This document shows positions 5,271 through 12,102 of a stretch of 18,764 nt of DNA, one piece after another. The stretch spans positions 1-18,764 of the forward strand of contig JBGTCY010000196.1 of NCBI GenBank assembly GCA_041748615.1, written 5' to 3'. The translations under genes and the position numbers were made by a program. This DNA comes from JBGTCY01 sp041748615. GTDB taxonomy: Bacteria > Bacteroidota > Bacteroidia > Chitinophagales > CAIOSU01. The notes beneath the pieces are model-generated. The model did no database searches. It was not told where the DNA came from and was given only the letters and a program-made list of their open reading frames with translations. The stretch's first letter is position 1. Every line of letters starts with the position of its first letter.

Positions 5271-7671
5271 CTAACTCCCGCATGCCTCGCAGCTTTCGGG
5301 GTTGTCTAAGGAGCAGGCGATTTGGTCCTGGGCTTCGGTGGCGGTGATGGTGGAGGTGTTGCCGTTGACGCTGACGGAGACGCCCGCGGGCAGTTGGGTT
5401 TCTTTTTTCTGCGCGCTGATGGTGAACTTGATGGGGTCAACAGCGGCTTTGGTGCGGAGGTAGTACATGCCGGTTTTCAAGCCGCGCTCCCACGCGTAGA
5501 AGTGCATGGAGGTGAGCTTGCCGAAGTTGGGGTTTTCGATAAAGAGGTTCATGCTCTGGCTCTGGCAGATGAACGCGCCCCGGTCGGCAGCCATGTCAAT
5601 GATGACTTTTTGGGAAAGCTCCCACACGGTTTTGTAAAGCGCCTTGACATCATCGGGGATGGCGCTGATGCGTTGCACGGAGCCGTTGGCGCGGATGAGT
5701 TCTTCGCGCACTTCATCGTTCCACACGCCCCGGTCAATGAGGTCTTGCAGGAGGTGTTTGTTCACCACCACGAACTCGCCCGAGAGTGTTCTGCGGGTGT
5801 AGATGTTGCTGGTGTAGGGTTCGAAACATTCGTTGTTGCCGAGGATTTGGGAGGTGGAGGCGGTGGGCATGGGCGCGATGAGGAGGCTGTTGCGGATGCC
5901 GTGTTGTTTGATGTCGCTGCGCAGCGCGTCCCAGTTCCAGCGGTCGGTGGGCTGCACATCCCACATATCGAATTGCAGGACGCCTTTGCTCGCGGGTGAG
6001 CCTTCGAAGGTTTCGTAGGCTCCGTCTTTTTTCGCGAGGTCATTGGAGGCGGTGAGGGCGGCAAAGTAAATGGTTTCAAAAATATTCTTATTCAATATTT
6101 TGGCTTCTTCGCTGTCGAAGGGCAGACGCAGCATAATGAAGGCGTCCGCCAATCCCTGCACCCCGATGCCGATGGGACGGTGGCGGAAGTTGGATTTTTT
6201 CGCTTCGGGCACGGGATAGAAGTTGACGTCAATGACTTTGTTGAGGTTTTTGGTGACGATGTAGGTGATGTCGTAGAGTTTTTTGAAATCGAACGAGCCG
6301 TCAATGACGAATTTGTTGAGGGCGATGGAGGCGAGGTTGCAGACCGCCACTTCGTCTTTGGAGGTGTATTCCATGATTTCGGTGCAGAGGTTGCTGGAGC
6401 GGATGGTGCCGAGGTTTTGCTGGTTGGATTTTTTTGTTCGCAGCGTCTTTATAGAGGATGTAAGGCGTGCCTGTTTCGATTTGCGACTCGAGGATGGCGA
6501 ACCACAGTTCCTGCGCCTTGACGGTTTTGCGCTGTCTGCCTTCCTGCTCATATTGGGTGTAGAGCGCTTCGAATTTTTCACCGTAGGCGTCAAACAAGCC
6601 GGGGGCTTCGTTGGGGCAGAAGAGCGACCACGAGCCGTTTTCTTTCACGCGCTGCATGAAGAGGTCGGGCACCCAGAGGGCGTAGAACAGGTCGCGGGCG
6701 CGCGCTTCTTCCTTGCCGTGATTTTTTTTGAGTTCGAGAAAATCGAATATATCCGCGTGCCAGGGTTCGATGTAGATGGCGAAGGAGCCTTTGCGCCTGC
6801 CGCCTCCCTGGTCCACATAGCGGGCGGTGTCGTTGAATACTTTCAGCATCGGTACAATGCCGTTGGATTGTCCGTTGGTGCCGCGGATGTAGCTGCCGGT
6901 GGCGCGCACGTTGTGGATGCTCAGTCCGATGCCTCCGGCTGACTGCGAAATTTCAGCGCATTGCTTGAGAGTGTTGAAGATGCCTTTGATGCTGTCTTCC
7001 TGCAAAGAGAGGAGGAAGCAGGACGAGAGCTGCGGCTTGGGCGTGCCGGCATTGAAGAGAGTGGGCGTGGCGTGGGTAAACCACTTTTCGGACATGAGGT
7101 TGTAGGTCTCGATAGCCGCGTCAATATCGTTTTTGTGAATGCCCACAGACACGCGCATGAGCATGTGCTGCGGACGCTCCACGACTTCTCCGTTGAGCTT
7201 CAGCAGGTAGGCGCGCTCCAATGTTTTGAATCCGAAAAAATCGTATTGATAGTCGCGGTCGTAGATAATCGCGGAGTCTAAGAGTTCCGCGTTTTTCTTG
7301 ATGATTTCATAGACATCATCCGCGATGAGGGGTGCGCGCTCGCCCGTCTTGGGGTCAATATAGTTGTAGAGTTCTTTGATGGTTTTGGAAAACGACTTGT
7401 TGGTGTTTTTGTGGAGGTTGGACACCGCGATACGCGCGGCAAGGATGGCGTAGTCGGGATGGCGCGAGGTCATGGAAGCGGCAGTCTCAGCCGCGAGGTT
7501 GTCGAGTTGGGTGGTGGTGATGCCGTCATGCAATCCCTGAATGACGACCTTGGCGATGTCAACGGGTTCGACATGATTGCGGTCAAGCCCGTAGCTGAGC
7601 TTGTTGACACGCGCGGTGATTTTGTCGAAGTAAACGGGTTCTTTTTTTCCGGTTCTTTTGATGACGTACAT
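5271..7671 (-). CDS. nrdA: Class Ia ribonucleotide reductase large subunit, split by one-base frameshift
   Basis: NrdA reduces ribonucleoside diphosphates using a radical supplied by NrdB. Residues 1-90 form an ATP-cone regulatory domain (YVIKRTGKKEPVYFDKI...). Next come TPTLFNAGTPKPQLSSC with the first redox Cys (218), then SSNLCTEI with the N-x-C-x-E active-site triad and thiyl Cys, and AVCNLASI with the second redox Cys. GMYYLRTKAA holds the radical-relay Tyr pair, and the end has the CEAC shuttle pair. The frame breaks at an A7 run (T7 on the plus strand, 6429-6435). Six A's would read DAANKKSNQQNLG as in the family, while seven shift the frame. The N-terminal part therefore reads 7671 to about 6430 and the C-terminal part from there to 5271. 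Total length, about 799 residues, is normal. All catalytic residues survive, so a sequencing error, or slippage restoring the frame, is more likely than a dead gene. The G+C content looks visibly higher than in neighbours. Confidence 0.93.
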
Positions 7672-7682
7672 GGTGGAAAGAG

Positions 7683-7710
7683 TTTAATGTTTAAAGTCTA
7701 ATGTTTAAAG
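7683..7710. repeat. 14-bp tandem duplication upstream of nrdA
   Basis: TTTAATGTTTAAAG is followed directly by TCTAATGTTTAAAG, one mismatch in 14. It lies 12-39 bases before the nrdA start codon on the minus strand, within the likely leader or promoter. Confidence 0.7.
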
Positions 7711-7724
7711 TTTGTTGGCGCTTG

Positions 7725-7755
7725 CCGTCATCCTGAGTTTATCAAAGGATGGCGG
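7725..7755. repeat. REP-like hairpin (CCGTCATCC/GGATGGCGG)
   Basis: The arms 7725-7733 and 7747-7755 pair over nine positions with one T-G wobble, around a 13-base loop TGAGTTTATCAAA. The wording, CATCCTGAG...CAAAGGATG, resembles a palindrome I recall from many environmental bacterial genomes; no database was searched. Confidence 0.6.
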
Positions 7756-7779
7756 GTTTGCGTTTATTACTGTTATTGT

Positions 7780-7838
7780 TTCAAGTATCTCACTTATTAA
7801 AAAATGTTTGGTACAAGCGATTCGCTTGCGCTAGAAAA
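7780..7838. repeat. Spacer repeat, copy 1 (downstream of secreted-protein gene)
   Basis: It shares TTCAAGTATCTCACTTATT (19/19), AAATGTTTGG and CGCTTGCGCTAGAAAA (16/16) with 8817-8873, in the same orientation and order. The two copies bracket the gene at 7976-8740. Confidence 0.85.
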
Positions 7839-7975
7839 AATCCAGAAATAAAACTGACCCGCGACTATTCAACCCGTGATCAATAGACTTTTTTACTGTC
7901 GTCCGTTGTCTGCCGTCAGTCGTCCATTTACTATGGACTTTTTTCTCACATCTCAAATCTCAAGTCTAAAAAAAT

Positions 7976-8740
7976 CTAATTCCCACTCACAAAATATCTT
8001 CTCGAATGCAATATCATATCTCCTTTAAAGAAGGATAATAGCAATATCCCCGGTTGTGCTTCCATGTTGTAATGCTGAGCGGCAGCCGGGTTCAAAATCC
8101 GGGAAATTAATTTTCCATCCAATGCATAAATTTCAACTTTATCATAATCAGCAATATTCTTGAAAGCGACCTGCCGGGTGTTGATGGATAAAATATCAAA
8201 GGCGTTTTGATTGATGGTATTTACTGATGTCGGATCCGGTTCGATTTCGCCTGCCAGAATGATTTGATTTGGAACATCACTGTATGCATAAGCCTCAACG
8301 TACCCTGTGAAACCTCCGCCACCGATTAAAACCCAGCCATTATAGGTGTTGTTGTTATTATCGCTGAATTGTACCATTAAATATTTGGTGGTGTTTCTAA
8401 AAAAACCCATCGTTGGTGAGGACAGCAATCCGGTCGCACTTCGCCAGTTATGCGTACCTAATGCAGCTCCCTGATTGTAAGCTTTTGGAAGCGTGTCGGA
8501 AGTACCGTCAGCCGCATAGAAACTGGTTGACTTGGAACAATTCACATAAAAATTGAAACTACCGGTATTGGGTCCCACATCCACAACGGTGAAATAAAAA
8601 TCATTATCCCCGTCTAAATCTATATCAATATAAAAAGGCGTTGAACTGTTGACTTGTTGATACACTTCAAAATAATGAATGGTAGCGAAGCAGCTATAGG
8701 CTGTAAAAAATGATAGGAATGTGATGAAGAGGGATTTCAT
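7976..8740 (-). CDS. Small secreted protein with C-terminal T9SS-like tail, function unknown
   Basis: This 254-residue protein starts with a signal peptide (MKSLFITFLSFFTAYSCFA). The mature part opens with FEVYQQVNSSTPFYIDIDLDGDNDFYFTV; the DIDLDGDND stretch resembles a calcium-binding Asp-rich loop. A Ser/Asn/Gly/aromatic-rich beta domain follows. The last 70 or so residues (IADYDKVEIYALDGKLISRIL...GILLLSF...HSRRYFV) look like a T9SS type A sorting domain, implying surface or extracellular delivery. No enzyme motif is seen. It stands between nrdB and nrdA on the same strand, an unusual place for an exported protein, and related spacer repeats flank it. Its function is unknown; a role with ribonucleotide reductase is unlikely because it is exported. 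Confidence 0.75.
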   Translation of the reverse strand: MKSLFITFLSFFTAYSCFATIHYFEVYQQVNSSTPFYIDIDLDGDNDFYFTVVDVGPNTGSFNFYVNCSKSTSFYAADGTSDTLPKAYNQGAALGTHNWRSATGLLSSPTMGFFRNTTKYLMVQFSDNNNNTYNGWVLIGGGGFTGYVEAYAYSDVPNQIILAGEIEPDPTSVNTINQNAFDILSINTRQVAFKNIADYDKVEIYALDGKLISRILNPAAAQHYNMEAQPGILLLSFFKGDMILHSRRYFVSGN

Positions 8741-8816
8741 GTTTAATTGATTTAATTTTTATTGATTATGGTTTTTACTTTTTAATATTTTCTGTCGTCT
8801 GTTCTTGTTCTCAAAA

Positions 8817-8873
8817 TTCAAGTATCTCACTTATTCCAAATGTTTGGCGGGATGGGACGCTTGCGCTAGAAAA
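8817..8873. repeat. Spacer repeat, copy 2 (upstream of secreted-protein gene)
   Basis: This is the partner of 7780-7838 with the same block order. The middle differs (22 against 24 bases), but both keep AAATGTTTGG. A GTCGTC-type tract follows each copy. Confidence 0.85.
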
Positions 8874-9022
8874 GAACCTTTCAACTGCCGTCTGTCGTCC
8901 GTAGTCTGTCGTCTTTTTCTAACATCTAAAATCTATCATCTCCCATCTAAAAGTCGCAATTCGCACTACGCTGTACGCACTGCCATCTAAAAAATGTAAA
9001 AGAACAACTTTGCCTTTCCAGC

Positions 9023-9070
9023 CCGGACAAGTTAAACTGTCCGGACTCCCCTTCTCTATTGGAGAAGGGG
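9023..9070. terminator. Tandem hairpins just downstream of nrdB
   Basis: Hairpin one is CCGGACA (9023-9029) with TGTCCGG (9038-9044). Hairpin two is CCCCTTCTC (9048-9056) with GAGAAGGGG (9062-9070), loop TATTG. They lie 24-70 bases past the nrdB stop on the minus strand, a position that suits a terminator or 3'-end stabiliser. No T-run follows. The second hairpin plus GCGAGGGATGAGGC resembles the element at 11196-11227, so it may instead be a dispersed REP-like repeat. Confidence 0.45.
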
Positions 9071-9093
9071 GCGAGGGATGAGGCTTCTCCTAC

Positions 9094-10068
9094 TCAAAAA
9101 TCCTCATTCAACGAAAACACCTGCTCATCTCTATTCGCGGTGACGCCAGCTTTTTGGTAGTCGGCAACGCGCTTTTCAAAGAAATTGGTTTTGCCCTGCA
9201 ACGAAATCATATCCATCCACGGAAACGGGTTGGTGACGTTATATTCTTTTTCGCAATCCAATGACACCAACAGGCGGTCGGCTACAAACTCGATGTATTG
9301 ACACATCAATTCGGCATTCATGCCGATTAGTGAGACAGGCAATGCTTCGCTCACGAATTCTTTTTCATAAGCCACCGCGTCACAGATGATGCTTTTCACT
9401 TCGTTTTCGCTGAGTTTGTTGTTGAGCATGGAATAGAGAAGGCAGGCAAAGTCGGTGTGCAGTCCTTCATCGCGGCTAATCAGTTCGTTGGAGAAGCACA
9501 AGCCGGGCATCAGCCCGCGTTTTTTCAGCCAGAAAATGGAGCAGAAGCTGCCGGAGAAGAAGATGCCCTCCACCGCGGCAAACGCAATGAGGCGGTGCGC
9601 GAACGTAGGCGCGTTATCAATCCACCGCAATGCCCAATCCGCTTTTTTCTTCACACACGGGATGGTGTCAATGGCGTTGAACATTTTCGCTTTTTCAGAC
9701 GGGTCTTTAATATAAGTGTCAATCAAGAGGCTGTAGGTTTCCGCGTGAATATTTTCAATGGCAACCTGAAAGCCGTAGAAACAACGCGCTTCGGGAATTT
9801 GCACTTCCTTCATGAAATTGAGCACGAGGTTTTCATTCACGATGCCATCGCTTGCCGCGAAAAAGGCGAGCACATGCGAGATGAAGTGGCGCTCGTCTTT
9901 GGTGAGCCTTTCCCAGTCGGGCAGGTCGTGGGACAGGTCAATCTCCTCCGTGGTCCAAAAACTGGCTTCCGCGTTTTTATACATCGTCCACACCTCGTCA
10001 TGTTTAATCGGGAATAAAACAAAACGGTCTTTGGTTTCTTTGAGGAGGGGTTCGGGCAGTTGGTTCAT
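9094..10068 (-). CDS. nrdB: Class Ia ribonucleotide reductase small subunit
   Basis: NrdB houses the di-iron centre and tyrosyl radical that start catalysis in NrdA. All expected ligands are visible: Asp44 (EEIDL), Glu105 and His108 with radical Tyr112 (IENIHAETY), Glu167 (AVEGIFFSGSF), Glu201 and His204 (SRDEGLHTDF). The C-terminus, EQVFSLNEDF, is the tail that docks on NrdA. The 324-residue length and wording (FAASDGIVNENLV, CFYGFQ, CVKKKADWALRW) match the eukaryote-like R2 group common in Bacteroidota. The ATG at 10068 is followed at once by family sequence. nrdB is upstream of nrdA on the same strand, but about 1.4 kb and one unrelated gene separate them, so they may not share a transcript. 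Because Tyr112 is present, the radical-Tyr (class Ia) type is favoured over the Tyr-less class Ic. Confidence 0.97.
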   Translation of the reverse strand: MNQLPEPLLKETKDRFVLFPIKHDEVWTMYKNAEASFWTTEEIDLSHDLPDWERLTKDERHFISHVLAFFAASDGIVNENLVLNFMKEVQIPEARCFYGFQVAIENIHAETYSLLIDTYIKDPSEKAKMFNAIDTIPCVKKKADWALRWIDNAPTFAHRLIAFAAVEGIFFSGSFCSIFWLKKRGLMPGLCFSNELISRDEGLHTDFACLLYSMLNNKLSENEVKSIICDAVAYEKEFVSEALPVSLIGMNAELMCQYIEFVADRLLVSLDCEKEYNVTNPFPWMDMISLQGKTNFFEKRVADYQKAGVTANRDEQVFSLNEDF

Positions 10069-10635
10069 GGAAACTAGGATATTAAAGGGGGTTAATAAAA
10101 ATCAAATTCCTGTTCAGCGAATTATCAGTTTTTTATTTCCAAAACGGGAATGTTTTCCCCTCCCGGTAGAAATAAAAACTTCCGGCAGAAAAGAAAAAAA
10201 ACCTGAAAATGAATTTTGGAAATTGTTTAACCGGACTCCTCGTGAACTGTTATCACAATATTAATTAGTCAGTAATCAACAGTGAAATTTTATTATCAAC
10301 AAAACCGGAAAATGATTTTCTAATGAATTGAAAATGAATGAATCATCATGTGGAAATTAAAAAAACAACTAATTATATTAAAAATAATATAAATTAATTA
10401 TTTGGTTTGAATTTAACACTGAATTGATATTTCATTTATCAATAAATTCAGTAGTTTCTACTTGAAAAATCATCAAAACCTAATTGTTGATTGATTGAAA
10501 TTTAAATCCTAAATGACTTAGTGGTAAAGTGTAATGTATGGTGATTCGGGGAAGTAATAATATTTGTTAACAATGAAAAAATGAATTCATTTGTTACGTT
10601 GAGACTTTTAAATTTGTCTAAATAAATAAGCACCG
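10069..10635. other. AT-rich divergent intergenic region (nrdB / Fur-family gene)
   Basis: This 567-bp, strongly AT-rich spacer must hold the promoters of nrdB (leftward) and the Fur-family gene (rightward). Visible structures are a small palindrome ATATTA-AAAA-TAATAT (10375-10390) and an imperfect inverted repeat TGAATTGATA (10420-10429) with TATCAATAAATTCA (10437-10450), which could be an operator. I find no NrdR box resembling ACAC-ATAT-TGTGT and no TAnnTTTG box facing nrdB. No supported gene. Confidence 0.5.
10590..10616 (+). promoter_or_regulatory. Candidate promoter of the Fur-family gene
   Basis: TAAATTTG at 10609-10616 matches TAnnTTTG exactly, and TTTG at 10590-10593 stands upstream near the -33 position, though the spacing is a little short. 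The expected start of transcription is about 10622, leaving a leader of roughly 14 bases before the TTG start codon at 10636. Confidence 0.5.
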
Positions 10636-11070
10636 TTGAGCAAAGCAATTATAGAGCCAAAATCCATCCTGAAAAAAAACAGCCTCAGACTGACTGATTG
10701 CAGGTCAGCAGTGCTAAATGCGTTTTTAAATTCACAACACGCGCTCGCCCACAGCGACCTTGAGCGGACATTGCAAGAGCGATTTGACAGGGTCACCATC
10801 TATCGCACTTTGATTTCTTTTCTTGAAAAGGGAATTATTCACAAGATTTTAGATGACAGCGGAGGAGTGCGATATGCGATGTGTTCGGAACATTGCGCGG
10901 ATGAATTGCACACGGATAACCACATCCATTTTAAATGTACAATTTGCGGTCATACTCAATGTCTTGAAGATGCTCCGATTCCTTCCATCATTTTACCGAA
11001 AGGATATAAAGCGGATGAAGTAAATTTTCTGGTGATGGGAACGTGTGCTCAGTGTGGGGTTGAGACGTGA
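10636..11070 (+). CDS. Fur-family metal/peroxide-responsive transcriptional repressor
   Basis: This 144-residue dimeric DNA-binding regulator has an N-terminal winged helix (about 10-75) with the recognition-helix signature DRVTIYRTLISFLEKGII. The C-terminal dimerisation domain contains H92, H96 and H98, the CTIC pair (Cys101, Cys104) and CAQC (Cys137, Cys140), the structural zinc site of Fur, Zur and PerR proteins. Which metal or signal it senses cannot be decided from sequence. I use the TTG at 10636: a TAA at 10627-10629 closes the frame upstream and no ATG precedes the conserved helices. It is divergent from nrdB across a 567-bp spacer, so control of nrdB is possible but unproven. Confidence 0.9.
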   Translation: MSKAIIEPKSILKKNSLRLTDCRSAVLNAFLNSQHALAHSDLERTLQERFDRVTIYRTLISFLEKGIIHKILDDSGGVRYAMCSEHCADELHTDNHIHFKCTICGHTQCLEDAPIPSIILPKGYKADEVNFLVMGTCAQCGVET

Positions 11071-11073
11071 ATA

Positions 11074-11140
11074 AGTCCATAGACGATAGTCCATTGTCCA
11101 TGGTCAATGGACGACAGACCACGGACGACTGACGACAGAA
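11074..11140. repeat. GTCCAT/GACGAC low-complexity repeat tract
   Basis: Imperfect tandem words (AGTCCATAGACG, GTCCATGGTCAATGGACGAC, GGACGACTGACGACAG) form several local inverted repeats. The first 21 bases are identical to 5075-5095. The rest resembles, in reverse complement, the GTCGTCCGT-type tracts at about 7893 and 8885. Confidence 0.7.
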
Positions 11141-11187
11141 ATTAATTTGAAAGTAAAAATCATCATAAAAAAATTAAAGCCATAAAA

Positions 11188-11231
11188 CACCCAATCCTTC
11201 TCACTTTGAAAAGGGGTGGGGAATGAGGCTG
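11188..11231 (+). repeat. REP-like hairpin element before the SDR gene
   Basis: CCTTCTC (11196-11202) pairs, with one mismatch, with GAAAAGG (11209-11215), then GGTGGGGAATGAGGC follows. The same order, CCTTCTC-loop-GAGAAGG-GGG(C/T)G.GGG.ATGAGGC, occurs at 9048-9082. It ends only a few bases before the SDR start codon at 11239. Confidence 0.55.
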
Positions 11232-11238
11232 AATTATC

Positions 11239-11949
11239 ATGAAAAAAATCATCATCATCGGAGCGTCAACCGGCATCGGGGCTGAACTGGCAAAAGTATA
11301 TTCTGAAAAAGGGTGGGAAGTCGGACTCACGGCAAGGCGGGAAGATTTATTGAAAGAATTGCAGCAGTCACTTCCCGGTAAATCTTACAGCAAAACAATG
11401 GATGTAGCTGACACGCTTGATTCGCTGAAAAAATTAGACGCGCTGATTGAAGAAATGGGTGGGATGGATGTCATTGTGTTAAATGCCGGTATTGGTGATT
11501 CGAAACCTGACCCTTTACAGGAATTAAACATCATCCGCGTGAATGTGCTCGGCTTCACAGCTTTGGCGCGTCACGCTTTTGAACATTTTTCACAAAAAGG
11601 AGGCGGGCATCTTGTTGGAGTTTCTTCCATAGCCGGTTTGCGGGGCACTTACATGGCAACTACCTATGCAGCAACAAAAGCGTTTGTTTCTAATTCATTG
11701 GAAGGATTGCGGCAGCGGTCTTACAAGAAAAAACTCAAGATTCATGTGACCGACATTCGCCCGGGATTTGTAGCCACTCCCATGACGGAAAAAAACAAGG
11801 GTATGTTTTGGGTATCAAGCGCAAGAAAAGCCGCTGAACAGATGTATGCCGCCATCGAACGCAAGGCGCATGTCGCTTATATTACCCGCAGATGGAGAAT
11901 TGTTGCCTGGATTTTCAAAAGAATTCCTGATTTTATTTATAACAGGTAG
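11239..11949 (+). CDS. Short-chain dehydrogenase/reductase (classical SDR)
   Basis: This 236-residue NAD(P)-dependent oxidoreductase is of the classical SDR type. The cofactor motif GASTGIG is at 8-14, NAG at 82-84, the catalytic Ser in VGVSSIAG (about 129-130), and Y-x-x-x-K at Tyr143-Lys147 (YAATK). Arg33-Arg34 after the second strand suggest a preference for NADP(H). The basic C-terminus (YITRRWRIVAWIFKRIPDFIYNR) is like that of SDRs that touch the membrane, and no other membrane segment is present. The substrate cannot be deduced. The start at 11239 leads straight into the Rossmann strand MKKIIIIGAS. It stands alone, convergent with the symporter gene. Confidence 0.92.
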   Translation: MKKIIIIGASTGIGAELAKVYSEKGWEVGLTARREDLLKELQQSLPGKSYSKTMDVADTLDSLKKLDALIEEMGGMDVIVLNAGIGDSKPDPLQELNIIRVNVLGFTALARHAFEHFSQKGGGHLVGVSSIAGLRGTYMATTYAATKAFVSNSLEGLRQRSYKKKLKIHVTDIRPGFVATPMTEKNKGMFWVSSARKAAEQMYAAIERKAHVAYITRRWRIVAWIFKRIPDFIYNR

Positions 11950-12102
11950 TATGATTTTTTCTGTCAAGTGAAAATGCCAAAATAACATTCGCAATTTGAA
12001 GCCTGCATTAGCAGATATTAGACTTTAGATATTACATACATTGTTTTGTTAATTTGGAAACGCGCCTAATCAAGTTAAGTATTGAAGGATTAATTCAAAA
12101 AA

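Larger units (their letters stand above)
7672..7975. other. Non-coding spacer between nrdA and secreted-protein gene
   Basis: This 304-bp spacer holds a 14-bp tandem duplication (7683-7710), a REP-like hairpin (7725-7755), one copy of the spacer repeat TTCAAGTATCTCACTTATT...CGCTTGCGCTAGAAAA (7780-7838) and a GTCGTC-type tract (about 7893-7924). No gene and no clear promoter for nrdA are visible. Confidence 0.6.
8741..9093. other. Non-coding repeat-rich spacer between nrdB and secreted-protein gene
   Basis: This 353-bp spacer contains the second spacer repeat (8817-8873), GTCGTC-type words (8794-8802 and about 8885-8913), ATCTAAAA-like low-complexity text (about 8920-8995) and two adjacent strong hairpins (9023-9070) just past the nrdB stop. 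No supported gene. Confidence 0.6.

Noticed and set aside
5322..5999. Long open frame antisense to nrdA (225 codons), and a similar one at 6283-6942
   Set aside because: They lie wholly opposite well-conserved nrdA sequence, show Gly/Val/Asp-rich composition typical of antisense frames in GC-biased genes, and match no family I recognise.
8885..8995. A CRISPR array in the GTCGTC/ATCTAAA-rich spacer
   Set aside because: The words are short, imperfect and unevenly spaced, with no constant repeat length or unique spacers, and no cas gene is present.
7672..10635. NrdR boxes controlling nrdA or nrdB
   Set aside because: I searched by eye for pairs resembling ACAC-ATAT-TGTGT upstream of both genes and found none.
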